NCBI GenBank assembly: GCA_001414345.1
Contig: LLCB01000470.1
Coordinates: 1-32,141 of the forward strand
DNA length: 32,141 nt
Direction: 5' to 3'
Source: Hymenoscyphus infarciens
Taxonomy: Eukaryota; Ascomycota; Leotiomycetes; Helotiales; Helotiaceae
Position 1 is the stretch's first letter. Each line of letters begins with the position of its first letter. The translations under genes were made by a program, and so were the position numbers. The notes beneath the pieces are model-generated. The model saw only the letters and a list, made by a program, of their open reading frames with translations. It did not search any database and was not told the origin of the DNA. This document shows positions 1 through 10,796 of the stretch, piece after piece.

Positions 1-127
1 TTTAGTCTATAATAGACTAAAAGCATATAAATAAATAATTAGTTAATTAGAAAGGTTATATAAAAGAGGACTTTTAGTCTATTATTTACTAAAAGTAGGT
101 GGTTTTTAGTCTATAATAGACTAAAAG
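1..127. repeat. Palindromic tandem array, left part (about 104-bp unit)
   Basis: A partial palindrome (1-23) is followed by one full 104-bp unit (24-127). The unit has a 5' spacer beginning CATATAAATAAATAATTAG, an imperfect dyad with arms CTTTTAGT/ACTAAAAG, a short TAGGTGGT linker, and a second dyad with arms TTTTAGTCTA/TAGACTAAAA. The array resumes on the far side of the retrotransposon at 5933, and the unit at 24-127 reads identically to the one at 5933-6036. The array is therefore older than the insertion. Its function is unknown. Confidence 0.85.
123..127. repeat. Target site duplication AAAAG, left copy
   Basis: AAAAG directly precedes the 5' LTR and is repeated directly after the 3' LTR (5928-5932). 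Five bases is the usual duplication for Ty3/gypsy integrases, so this copy arrived by integration. Confidence 0.85.
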
Positions 128-318
128 TGTGACAGTCCCAGTCACATACGTCACTCACGTGACCAGGTTAGCCCGAGGCTTTGCCAAGGCTTTACTTAAT
201 ATATATAAATAAAGCTAGAGTGTCTATACTCTTCGCTTTTCTTTTTAGTTTAGTTTTCCTTAATACTAAGTACTATTCTATAAGTACTCTCTTTATATAT
301 TTATAAAGGGCTATTATA
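128..318 (+). repeat. 5' LTR of the chromovirus
   Basis: 191 bp beginning TGTGACAGTCCC and ending CTATTATA; aligns without gaps to 5737-5927. The outer part keeps CpA/TpG sites (CCAGTCACATACGTCACTCA) that are mutated to TpA in the 3' copy, whereas its inner end is mutated where the 3' copy is not. The TG...CA ends are inferred by comparing the copies. Confidence 0.9.
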
Positions 319-959
319 CTAAAACTAAACTCTCTCTCTTTACCTAGGAAGGCTTTTACTAATATTCTAATAATAATATATATATTTCCTTATATTAAAT
401 CTATTAAATTTACCTTCCTCCTCTATAAAGCCTAACCTATTTATATTAAGTAGTAAGGTCTAGCGTTCTTCTATTAGCTACTTCGAGTCCTTTAAAGGTA
501 ACCTATTAACCTAAGAACTATTCTATTCTATTTTAGAGTTAGTAGAGCTAATCTCTCTTCCTCCTTCTATTAACGTCGCGTCTTAATCTAGCTTAAGAAC
601 TTAACCTAAAAAAATATATATACTAGCTATTACTATACTACTACTACCTCCTCTTACTAAGATAACTACTAGTTCCTTATAGTATAAGATCTCTAAACTA
701 CCTCTATCTAACTCTACTCTATAATAAATCTTTAAAGTAATAACCTTATTAATAAGTAAAGTTTATAAACTTAAAATAAATACTTCGAATATAGCTAGTA
801 CTTTTTATTAATATACCTCTATTTAGCTATAAACTCTTAATATAACTCGTTCCTCTTCTATAACTCTATTATCTAAGAAGATAAGTAAGATAGCTAATCC
901 TTACTAATTTACTATAAAAGACAAATTTACCTATATAACCTAGGAAACTAAAATTATAA

Positions 960-1690
960 TAAAGTTATCTATTAATATTAACTACTTTAAGTTTAAGGAA
1001 GTAAGGATAAATTTAATTTTCTACTATACTTTTAAAAGAGCTTAAAACTATATTTACTTAAGATATAAGTTTAATATTATTAACTAGTTTAATAGCTATA
1101 AAGAAATATTAATTTACTTCTAAAATATTATTATTAGCTCTTACTTATACTAAGAAGCTTATATCTAATACTAAGACCTTATTATATTAAAGATAGAAAC
1201 TTTTTATAACTTCTATACTAAGTTCTAATAACTTATAGATAAAGCCGAAGTTCTCTTATAAGACTAGGTAGAAGACTTATAGAATAAGTTAACCTTTATA
1301 CTATACTAATCTCTTATTATTACTAAGTTCTAAGCTAAAAGAGATATAAACTCCTTTTATAATCTTATAAGTAATATTAATAATAATCTCTAAAATCTCG
1401 CTTCTTAAAGAGTATAAGTAACGAACTTTCCTTCTACTTTAAACTTATATATATCTACTTCTACGCCTACTAGCCCTTCTCTCTTTATAGCCCTCTTTAT
1501 CTCTCTTAGACGCTCTAACACCTCTACTATAAACAACTACTTAACTCTAAGACTATTAGATAAGTGCTTTAACTATAGTAAGCCTAGTTATTATATTAAG
1601 GATTATCTAAAGCTAAGGATATATAGAGTTAACTTTAAAGAGCTTAAAGGAAAAGATACTAGCTTAGAGTTAAGAAACAAAGAAGCTTAA
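960..1690 (+). pseudogene. Chromovirus gag remnant with zinc knuckle
   Basis: In plus frame 2, stop-interrupted gag-like protein can be followed from roughly 960, including a helical stretch around 1240-1380. It ends in a recognisable nucleocapsid zinc knuckle at 1562-1618 (KCFNYSKPSYYIKDY). The CX2CX4HX4C pattern is visible with the second Cys, the His and the last Cys replaced by Tyr, exactly as RIP transitions would do. Gag lies in a different frame (frame 2) from pol (frame 1), implying either a programmed frame change or one old indel between about 1660 and 1800. The N-terminal limit cannot be placed. Non-functional. Confidence 0.75.
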
Positions 1691-1799
1691 AAGAAGACTC
1701 CTCTTTAGGTAAATATAGGATTAATCTCTTTAAGATTAATCTATAGTTATTAATTAGTAGAAAAGCGTTTACTTTACTTAGTATAATAACTATTAATAG

Positions 1800-4700
1800 A
1801 CTTAGTATATAAACTACTATCTTTAGTAACCTTAGAGTAAATACCTTTTCTTTTATAAATATATAACTTAGTTATAACCTTACAAAGTTCTATAGTTTAA
1901 AGACTAAAAGACTTTCTACCTTTATTAAGATTTATAGATATAATAAAGAAATTAGAGGTAAAGCTATATACTATCTCCTTTTAAATTATATCTTAGATAG
2001 TTATAAATTCTTTAATATACTATTTATTCTCTTAGACTTAGGTTTATATAATATTATCCTTAGTTAGAGGTTCTTTAAGTACTTTTATATTAATATTAAT
2101 ATAACTTATTAGAAACTACTCTAGCTTAATAATCTTAAGCCTTACTTCTCTACTTAATAGCTAACTCTTTTTTCTTAAGATATTATATAACTAAAAGACT
2201 CTATACTCTTTTACTAGGATAAAGTTAATACTTATAACTAAGCTATAGAAATAGACAAATAGTATTAATAAGATAGAAGGCTTTTAGAGCTTATAGATTA
2301 CTTTAAAATTAATACTATAACCCTAGCTAGTTATACCTCGACTATATATAGTAGGGGAGGCTATAAGTCCTTAATATAAGTAAAATACTAGGTTATAAAG
2401 AAAGAACTTAAAGATATTATAAAGAAAGTACTTATTCTAGTATATTATTAGAAACCTTTTATCTTAAAGAAGTTAGACTCTATTATTGATATTTTAGTTA
2501 TTTTAGCTATAGGAATATATTATTACTTACTCTAAGAGGATAGTAAGATGTTTATTATAAGTATATATAAAATTAATACTATTATAGCTAATCGAGAACT
2601 AGATATAGCCTCTAATATCGCTCTTCTTAATAAGTACTAGGACTTTAAAGAGGTATTTTCTAAGGCTACCTTAGATACTCTCTTACCTTACTAATACTAT
2701 AATTATAAGATTAATCTTAAAAGTCTAAATACCTTTAGATATTCCTCTCTATATAAGATATCTATAGAAAAGTTATTAGCTATAAAGGAATATATTTTAG
2801 AGAATCTCTATAAAAGGTTTATTAAATATAACTAGTCCTCTTTTACTACTCTTATTCTATTTATAAAGAAAGTAGATAAAAGGCTATGTTTTTATATTAA
2901 CTTCTAAAAACTTAATAATCTTACTTAAAAAGACTACTATCTATTACCTCTAATTAATAAAACGTTTATATATATTAGTTAAGCTTATATTTTTACTAAG
3001 CTAGATATCTAGTAAGCCTTCTATTATATATAAATAGATCTAGATACTAAGGAATTAACTACTTTTTATATCTACTATAAAACGTATAAGTATAAGGTCT
3101 TACTATTTAGTCTAATAAATAGCCTATCTACTTACTAGTACTATATAAATAACGTCTTATTTAATTATCTAAATAACTTCTACTCTACCTACTTAGATAA
3201 TATCCTTATCTACTTATTAAACGTCTTTAAATATAAAAAGTATATATAAAAAGTCCTTTAACGTTTTAAGAATACTAAGTTATAGGTTAATATTAAGAAG
3301 TATAAGTTTAATATTAAGAAGACGAAATACCTTAGGTTTATTATTAGTACTAATAGTATTAAAGTAGACCTTAAAAAGGTCTTAGTAGTATAGAAATAGT
3401 AAGCTCTAAAGATAGTAAAAGGCGTTTAAAGCTTTTTTAGTTTTTATAACTTCTATTAAAGGTTTATCTAGAACTATAATGTAATTATAAAGCCCTTAGT
3501 ATACCTAATATAGAATGACGTGCCTTTTAATTTTAATAAGGAGTACTAGAAAGTATTTAAAGACTTAAAAGTAGTACTTATCTCTATACTAATCCTCTAC
3601 TACTACTCTTCTAATCTCTCTACTATAATTAAGATAGACGCTTTAAATAGAATTATTACTAGAGTATTATAATAATAATAAGCTAATAGAGAATAGTACT
3701 CTATAGCCTACTTTAGTAAGACTATGTCTCTAGCTAAGTATAACTATGAAATATATAATAAAGAGCTACTTACTATTATATACTTACTTATAGAATAGAG
3801 ACTAGAACTATAAAGTACTTATTTAAAAATCTATATTTATATTAATTATAAGGCGCTTAAGTACTTTATAACTACTAAGTAACTTACTACCTATTAAGTA
3901 AGGTAGGCTAAAGCCTTAGCTAAGTACTATTTTATTATTATATTCTATTTAAAGTATAAGAATAGTAAGATAGATACTTTAACTTATAAAGTAAATAAGA
4001 TACCTTTATAAAAGGAACTTAAAAAATAGTACTAGACCTATATACTTCTAACGAAGGAATAAGTCGATATAGAAGCGTTTAAAGACTTAGGGGTTAAAAT
4101 AAGCTTAATTATACTAGCTCTAGTTAATAATAACTACTTCTAAGAATTATTTATACTTTTAGAACGAATCTACTAAGTAAACAAGGATACTATAATACTT
4201 TAAGCTATATAAGTATAAGCTAAAACTAATATTAATTCCTTATATACCTTAGAAGAAGGCCTTTTACTTTACTAAAACTACTTAGTAGTACTAGATATAG
4301 ATATACTAAAAATAGACCTAATTTATAAGGCTTATAATTAGATACTTTTAGCTTACTTAGAGAGAGATAAGACCTACTAGATTCTATATTCGAGATATAT
4401 CTAGTAAAATATAAAAGCTAATATTATAAGATATATATAAAACTATTATAATTATAAAAGAGTAGACGTTTCTTAAGATAAAATACCTAGCTATTTATAC
4501 TTACTTCTAATACTACTATATATATAGTAATATATAGTTATAGATTTTAAGTCCTTTCTAGTTAATAAGTATAGTTATAATAACGTATTTATAATAATAG
4601 ACTACTTATCTAAACAGTCTATTTTAATACTCTACTATAAGAATATTACTTTTAAATAAATAGCAAGGTTATATATTAAACATATTCTATAATATTATAA

Positions 4701-5560
4701 GATTCTAGAAAGTATAATATTAAATAAAAGCTCTTACTTTATCACTATATTCTAAAAAGAGTTTACTCGAATCCTAGGTATTTAGCTTTAACTTTTAACT
4801 ATAAACTACACTTAAATAGATAGCTAGACTAAGATTATAAATTAATACCTCAATTAACGCTTATAACTATATATTAATTATTATTATACTAATTAGTCTA
4901 AGATCTTTCTAATAATAGACTATATATAGTTAGTACTACTTTATAATACTATTAGAATATTACCTTTTAAGTTATAGAAGGGATACGTACTAAGAACCTC
5001 GTTTAACTAGTAAATACTAGAACTAGCTAATATAAAAGAATAGCTATTATAAGAAGAGGCTATAGTAGTTATAAAGATAATCTAAGAGGTCTTAGACATT
5101 AGCTAAGTAAATATATTAAAAGCTTAATAGAAGAAGGAATAAGACGTAAATAAACATAGATAAGACGTCGATTTTAAAGTAAGAGATATAGTCTTTATTA
5201 TAATAAAGGACTAGGTAACTTAATAACTAAGCTAAAAGCTAGACTACTAGATAGCTAACCCTTTTAAGATCCTTAAAGAAGTAGGTTCTACTTTCTAATT
5301 ATAACTACTAGCTTTTATTAAAGTTTACTCTATCTTCGTCTCTAAGAAGTTATATAAAGCTATAGACGATCTCTTACTAGGATAGGTAGTTATACTACCT
5401 CTACTAATTATTATAAATAAAGAAGAGGAATAGGAGGTTAAAGAAATACTAGCTAGTAAGAAGAGATAGTAGTCTCTCTATTACTAAATTAAATAGAAAG
5501 GCTATAATAAAGACCTTAATTAGTATCTAGCTTAATAACTAATATATATATTATAACTAG
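1800..5560 (+). pseudogene. Chromovirus pol remnant: PR-RT-RNaseH-IN-chromodomain
   Basis: All landmarks are in plus frame 1, interrupted by stops. Protease-like segment: about 1800-2110 (VNTFSFI, then LLDLGLYNIIL). Reverse transcriptase: about 2740-3330, with LCFYINF-KLNNLT (2884 on), PLIN, and YLDNILIYL where families have YLDDILIYS. RNase H: about 3630-3850 (IKIDALNRIITRVL, then IAYFSKTM). Integrase core: about 4520-4960 (VIDFKSF at 4537, LNKSSYFITIF at about 4717 corresponding to the usual DRGSQF region, KEFTRILG). The C-terminal chromodomain is at about 5422-5535 (EEE-EVKEILASKKR, K-KGYNKDLN-YLA). Ty3/gypsy elements with a chromodomain are chromoviruses, which prefer heterochromatin. Dead: catalytic codons and Trp/Gln/Arg codons are converted to stops or substitutions. 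Confidence 0.9.
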
Positions 5561-5723
5561 TAGAGAGGTTCTATTTAGAGAAGCTAAAAATAGCTAGTCC
5601 CTTAGAAGCTCTTCTACTATAGAAAACAGTATATAAGGCTAGAAGAGAGGATTATAATAAGCTAGAGCTTAATACTCCTATATTAAAAGAGGACAAAGCC
5701 GCTTAGTTATAGAGAGCCCTTTT

Positions 5724-5736
5724 AAAAGAGGGGTAG
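5724..5736 (+). other. Polypurine tract of the chromovirus
   Basis: AAAAGAGGGGTAG lies directly before the 3' LTR, where the plus-strand primer tract of LTR retrotransposons is expected. Mostly purine, in otherwise TA-rich DNA. Confidence 0.65.
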
Positions 5737-5927
5737 TATAATAGTCCTAGTTATATACGTTACTTACATAACCAGGTTAGCCTAAGGCTTTGCTAAGGCT
5801 TCGCTTAATATATATAAATAAAGCTAGAGTACCTATACTCTTCGCTTTTCTCTTTAGTTTAGTTTTCCTTAATACTAGGTACTATTCTATAAGTACTCTC
5901 TTTGTGTATTTGTAGAGAGCTGTTATA
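5737..5927 (+). repeat. 3' LTR of the chromovirus
   Basis: 191 bp, gap-free match to 128-318. Here the inner (left) part is RIP-mutated (TATAATAGTCCTAGTTATAT) while the outer right end keeps TpG sites (TTTGTGTATTTGTAGAGAGC). Confidence 0.9.
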
Positions 5928-5932
5928 AAAAG
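5928..5932. repeat. Target site duplication AAAAG, right copy
   Basis: Exact match to 123-127. The array continues at 5933 with CATATAAA as it does after other array palindromes, so deleting the element plus one copy restores an intact array junction. Confidence 0.85.
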
Positions 5933-6316
5933 CATATAAATAAATAATTAGTTAATTAGAAAGGTTATATAAAAGAGGACTTTTAGTCTATTATTTACTA
6001 AAAGTAGGTGGTTTTTAGTCTATAATAGACTAAAAGCATATAAATAAATAATTAGTTAATTAGAAAGGTAATATAAAAGAGGACTTTTAGTCTATTATAG
6101 ACTAAAAGTAGGTGGTTTCTAGTCTATTATAGACTAAAAGTATATAAATTAATAATTAGTTAATTAAAAAGATTATATTAAAGATAATTTTAAGTCTATA
6201 AAAGACTAAAAATATATAAATAATTAATTAATTTATTAAAAAGATTATACTAAAGAAGACTTTTAGTCTATTAAATACTAAAAGTAGATGGTTTTTAGTT
6301 TATTATATACTAAAAG
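5933..6316. repeat. Palindromic tandem array, right part
   Basis: Two full 104-bp units (5933-6036 and 6037-6140) are followed by progressively degenerate units (about 6141-6210 and 6211-6316). The first is identical to 24-127. The second differs at a few sites and carries a complete palindrome (CTTTTAGTCTA, 3-base centre, TAGACTAAAAG) in place of the imperfect first dyad. The later units lose arm symmetry. No coding potential. Confidence 0.85.
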
Positions 6317-6329
6317 TACGTATTACAGG

Positions 6330-6581
6330 TTTTAGTCTTTTTAGTTACGTTTCTTTTAATACCGTCAAAGGCCAATTATACACGTGACCCCCTACGCGCT
6401 AACAAAGCTTAAAAGGCGACGTGGTTATACCGACGTTAGATAAGTCATATGGCCCTTAGGAGGGCTGGTCATAACGTTATAACCTAGCCCTCCTAAGGCT
6501 CGGGCTCGGTTAAATCGGCATGCCTGTGGTGCCGGAAAGCAATCCAGGCTCACCAGAAACGTGTAGGCCTAAAGACTAAAA
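6330..6581. mobile_element. Candidate foldback/MITE-like element with TTTTAGTCTTT ends
   Basis: The left end reads TTTTAGTCTTT...ACGTTT; the right end, on the reverse strand, reads TTTTAGTCTTT...ACACGTTT. That gives inverted termini with an exact 11-bp outer match over 252 bp. Near the centre is a strong inverted repeat (6454-6498). No open frame and no convincing target duplication were found. Composition is normal, so it escaped RIP. The outer TTTTAGTCT matches the half-site of the tandem-array palindromes next door. Assignment as a MITE is inference. Confidence 0.5.
6454..6498. repeat. 13-bp inverted repeat with palindromic core
   Basis: Arms CCTTAGGAGGGCT (6454-6466) and AGCCCTCCTAAGG (6486-6498) are exact reverse complements. 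The 19-bp spacer is itself almost symmetric: GGT...ACC around ATAACGTTAT. A very stable cruciform or hairpin is possible. Confidence 0.85.
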
Positions 6582-8099
6582 GACAAAAGAAGAGAAGAGA
6601 TATGCGCTGGGGCAAAGTTATCGATTAAAAAAACGAAAGCTTACGAAGAAAATAAATTTCCGGTGGTGTCGTGGCTCCGCTTTAGGTCACGCTGCAACTA
6701 TGACAACACCATGCTCAACCGGCGCTATCGTCGAAAACATGAAGCCATCATGAAAAAGACATTCAGTCAACTTTAGACCTTTATGATAAGATGATTCCGC
6801 GAATAAGTGATGTCGAGGGTTATATATTTACAAGACGTACGAGACAAGAACCGATAACACCATAGGCATGCCCGTCACTCACAGTAGATACCTATATAGA
6901 ATCTCGAGGGAAACTGACTGCTGATCGCTTATCTACAAACACGAAATCAGCCAAGGTAGTACAGCTTAAGAACTTCCTCAAACGTGACATCTCGTGATGG
7001 TAGAAATCAATCCACAACTCGACCATTTAGGCACTTGACAACCGACAAACACCCTCCGGAGCAAGGTCCAGTCCTGTGGAGAGGACTTTATATTGCACAG
7101 CATCACCGCGCGTGGAGAGCATGTCGTGCAAGGATGGAAAAGAGGAAGGTGTGAATATGATAAAGTATTGGATGCAGGTATTTGCTATACCAAAGAAAAG
7201 AGATGTTCCATTGTCTCAAATGTGCTCCATTCGTACAAAATCAGCGAGGAGATTGGGAGGGCAGCTGCATAAAATTTATAAGATTATGCACGACGCTTGT
7301 GATAGGGTCGGGTGGTATTTTAACCCCCGACGCGAGTCACCTGGGCTGCACATATCAGGAGGCAGGAGGCAGGAGGCAGATCGGTTCTTGCAATAAGTAC
7401 TAGTAACGACCACCGCAAATAGTTGCAGACACCCGACTGCATCTCATGTACCATTCTCGTCAAGATCAAACGCGGGTCCACGATGCCAACTCTCACATTC
7501 CCAAGGTCACACGCTCTCCAAGAGACAAGACGATGGATTCACTACTGCTACTACTACTACTAGTAGTACTTAGTAGTAGTACTCGGTACAGGGGATATTA
7601 TCCCCCCTCACGATGCCCCTTTATTTACGGGCACCAACCTGGAAGCGCCGGATTCATTAGCTCACCCTAAGCCTTTCCCCAGACTACTAGTCCTACTAGG
7701 TACCTAGCAGACTTTCGCCTACACGGCACGTGCACCACCACCTGTATGTAGGTACTGTATGTACACGTACCTTACATTCACTCACCAACGAACCTGCTGG
7801 ACAGCCGTTGAACAAGACCCCTCCAACCTGTATGCATCGCATCGGCCTATCTCGACCCAATCATCCGCCCCCGCCCGCGCAGAGCGATGCCATCTGAGCA
7901 CAGTACTAGTATGTCGAGGAACTGCCGCTTCTGGATTCACCATGAAGAGGGTTTGTCCAGATTGCCAGGCCCAGGGCCGTCGTCCCTCAGGGATGGCTAC
8001 TTGTATAAAGATTACCATGACGTCTACAACATTAAAGAGGACGGCGTGTCCGCTACTTTCCAAAAACCACGCAGCAGCAACTTTGGTGAAATTGCAATC
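6582..8099. other. Intergenic region upstream of the rhamnosidase gene
   Basis: About 1.5 kb of normal base composition. Short open frames occur (7076-7396 and 7446-7670 on plus, 7782-8159 on minus), but none has a recognisable domain, conserved architecture or splice continuation, so no gene is called. It contains a heptamer repeat (CAGGAGG, three copies at about 7357-7378) and a CTA/TAG trinucleotide stretch with short dyads (about 7545-7582). The proximal part must hold the rhamnosidase promoter; no single TATA box stands out. Confidence 0.6.
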
Positions 8100-10566
8100 A
8101 TGTTCCTCAAAGGCGTCCTCCTGTTGCAGTGCTTGATAGTACTCTTCTATCGAATCCACCCCACTACCGCAACACCATCACCATCACCACCATCACCACC
8201 ACCACCACCTCCCTTCCCTCGAGCCCCCGAACAACTCTCCGATTTACCAAATGACAATTGGCAAAAGTATGTGCGAGCACCGCCAGACCAGAACATCAAG
8301 CCCGTCCAAATCGTCTCCTTCAAAGGCAATGTCAAGAATCCCGATGGGCTCCTCACCGGAGAAGGAACGACCCTGACCAGGAGAATCCTGGCTGCAGGAA
8401 ACTCAACCGCAGCCGGCAGACCCATTGTTGAAGCCCCGCCTGAGATTGTGGTCGATTTCGGCCAAAACTATCCCGGATTTCTTTCCATCAGATTCGCAGG
8501 AGCCACCAATTCCACCCCTGGCTTTCCAGGAATCAGACTTGCCTTTTCCGAGACCTTGCAATATCTCAGCAATGTCAGCGACTTCTCTCGATCAGATAAT
8601 GTAATTACCACCGTGGCGTCTTTTTCCTGCCATTCAGACTAATATTACATAGGGAGAAGAACCGGAAGACAAGATAACCCCAGGCTCGGATCAGGTAAGT
8701 GATGAATTCGGCAGAATTTGGGTGAAAATCATCTCACGTGACCATAGATTGCCGTCAAGTCTGAGCCATACACCTGGAAGAATGTCCACGGTTGCGAATT
8801 TGGTCGAAAGGTATGCACAGATGGATTCCATGGCTTCAGATATATGAAGATCTACCTCGATTCGCTCCCCGCGGATAGCCCTATCACGACCTCTTTCGGC
8901 TCAGTTACAATGGAGGGGTTGAGTCTGGGATACTCGGGATTTCTAGGCCACCCGGATACGTTCACTGGATGGATTGAGACTTCAGACGAAAATCTCAATC
9001 AATGGTGGTACGATTCAGTCTACACCAACGAAATGACTACGGACACATTTCGACGATTCGATACCGAACCAAGACAGGCGAATAGCTCAACTTTGATTGG
9101 TAAATTGGTTCTCCACGATGGAGCGAAGCGAGATCGGGATCCTTATGTTGGTGATATTGCTGTTTCTGGAAAGACTACGTATCTCACCCATGATACTGCG
9201 GACGCTGCTCGTAATGTACTGGCAGATCTCGCAGATCATCAACGTGATGACGGTTGGATTCCTCCGGCCTCGATTAGATTGTACGCTCTTCCATTGATGG
9301 ACTATCCATTGTGGTGGGTTGTCTGTAGTTATGATCTCTACATGTACACAGGTGGGCGATCTCCGAGTTCTTTTGCCCTCTTTCGGGTTGTTTCGGGAGG
9401 CTCAAGACTGCCCCTTGTCTCTCAATTCTAATTCCTCCTTATTCTCCTTGGAGAAACTTCTAAAACCTGAAATACTGACTCCACGATTTTCCACAGGCGA
9501 TGTGGATTACATCAAGGGATATTACGAAAATATGGCCTTGGTCCTGGACAAATATTACCCCAGCGTCACGAATCAAAACACAAGCTTGATTCAAAAGGGC
9601 ATTGGAACATCAGGAGACTATGGAGATTATGCTTTCCTTCCTCGAACTGGGCCAGTGACATACTACAACGTTCTCTACGTCATGGCGCTCAACAATGCCG
9701 CCACGATTGCGACTTCTCTCGGCAGAAATGATGATGCTCAACGATGGACTGATCGAGCAAAAGTAGTAGCATCAGCTGTCAGTCGTCGATTATTTGACTC
9801 CTCCGTTGGTGCATTTTTCGACGGATCTTGTGGTTTCTCTCCATGTTCAACACATGCTCAAGATGGAAATAGCATCAGTGTTCTCAGCGGGGCCGCCACC
9901 ACAGAACAAGCAAAATCCGCCCTGGATTATCTTGCTAAGAACAATGCTAGACCATATGGAAATTCCTTCTACGACAATGACCTTCTCCAAGAGGGGTTCT
10001 CGCAACGAGTCTATGCTTTTATTTCATACTTTGAGATCCAAGCTCGCTTCCAGATCAAATCAGCTGACACAGCTCTGGAAGAAATCCGAAGATTGTATGG
10101 CTGGATGGCTTCACACGATCCAAAGGTTACAGTCTGGGAAGGCATTGGTGCAAATGGTTCTCTATATGAGCAAGGGTTCAGCAGTCAAGCTCATGGCTGG
10201 GCAACTGGTATCGTGCCATTATTGACCAACAACATCCTCGGCGTCTTACCAGCTGGTCCCGGATTCAATACTTGGACTATCAAACCGATCCCCGGAGATG
10301 TGAAATGGGCGAAGGGTGTAGTTCCTACTCCAAGTGGTCCAATCAAAGTACGATGGAATCGCGATGAATCAGTTGGTGTCTTCTGGTTGACGGCTTCTGT
10401 TCCGGCCAATACGAAGGGTACTATTTCTCTTCCTGTTCGTGATTCAAGTACGAAGGTGTATTTAAATAAGGTGGAGGTTGCGAATGGGAGTATAAGGGGT
10501 GGCGATGGGTATGTCACTATTACGGTTGGAGGAGGCAATCATACAGTTACCGTTGGGTACAATTAG
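8100..10566 (+). CDS. Secreted GH78 alpha-L-rhamnosidase-like glycosidase
   Basis: Four exons: 8100-8600, 8653-8694, 8748-9351, 9497-10566; introns 52, 53 and 145 bp; product 738 aa. Intron 1 has an ACTAAT branch site just before ACATAG; exon 2 is only 14 codons. The N-terminus FLKGVLLLQCLIVLFY is signal-peptide-like and is followed by a Ser/Pro-rich linker. GH78-type features include DGAKRDRD (305-312), DGWIPP (about 349-354), GDYGDYA (422-428), WEG (596-598) and HGW-TG (about 615-619) in a presumed (alpha/alpha)6 barrel, then a C-terminal beta region. GH78 enzymes remove terminal alpha-L-rhamnose from pectic and glycosidic substrates. Several N-glycosylation sequons fit secretion. The frame is open upstream to an ATG at 7887 (71 more codons, no signal peptide), so the start is the weakest point. 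The substrate is not readable from sequence. Confidence 0.87.
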
Positions 10567-10796
10567 AGGGGTAATTTGCTTTCTGGATACCAAATTCACT
10601 GTAATGTCATGAGCTTGTTGCGCATAATTTCAGATGGCTCAAAACCCCGCATTTACTTTACTCGCTGCCCCGCATCGTTAATTTCCCAATTCACTGCCCT
10701 CGGTCCCCTTTTGGTAGTCACTATCCTGCAGATCCCCCAAAGTCCTATATTATGTTATTACTTCTTCCCCACTCTCCTCACAATCCATAACGTTTT
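10567..10796. other. Convergent 3' interval between rhamnosidase and esterase genes
   Basis: The 230 bp between the two stop codons must hold both 3' UTRs. It is T/C-rich, with no gene seen. Confidence 0.5.

Larger units (their letters stand above)
128..5927 (+). mobile_element. RIP-inactivated Ty3/gypsy chromovirus LTR retrotransposon
   Basis: A complete 5.8-kb element with matched 191-bp LTRs (128-318 and 5737-5927), a 5-bp target duplication, a polypurine tract before the 3' LTR and plus-strand gag-pol remnants. The order gag zinc knuckle, protease, reverse transcriptase, RNase H, integrase, chromodomain is that of Ty3/gypsy chromoviruses. Nearly all CpA/TpG sites have become TpA, so every reading frame is full of stops, yet pol keeps one frame throughout. 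It sits inside the palindromic array. No primer binding site could be matched to a tRNA after 318 because RIP has altered the sequence. Confidence 0.93.

Noticed and set aside
1..6316. CRISPR-like reading of the repeated palindromes
   Set aside because: Units are tandem and nearly identical, without unique spacers, and the context is a eukaryotic genome with introns and retrotransposons.
6330..6581. Structured RNA or tRNA gene suggested by the strong hairpin
   Set aside because: No tRNA A/B boxes or cloverleaf; the symmetry is better explained as a foldback transposon.
7076..7396. 106-codon plus-strand open frame in the left intergenic region
   Set aside because: No recognisable domain, no splice partners, overlapped by another open frame, and biased by the local AGGAGGC repeat. 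Not enough to call a gene.
7887..8099. Upstream in-frame ATG extending the rhamnosidase by 71 residues
   Set aside because: The extension has no family resemblance and would bury the signal-peptide-like segment that starts at 8100. Kept only as an alternative start.
7782..8159. 125-codon minus-strand open frame over the rhamnosidase 5' region
   Set aside because: Antisense to the likely leader and start of the GH78 gene, with no domain; treated as a shadow.
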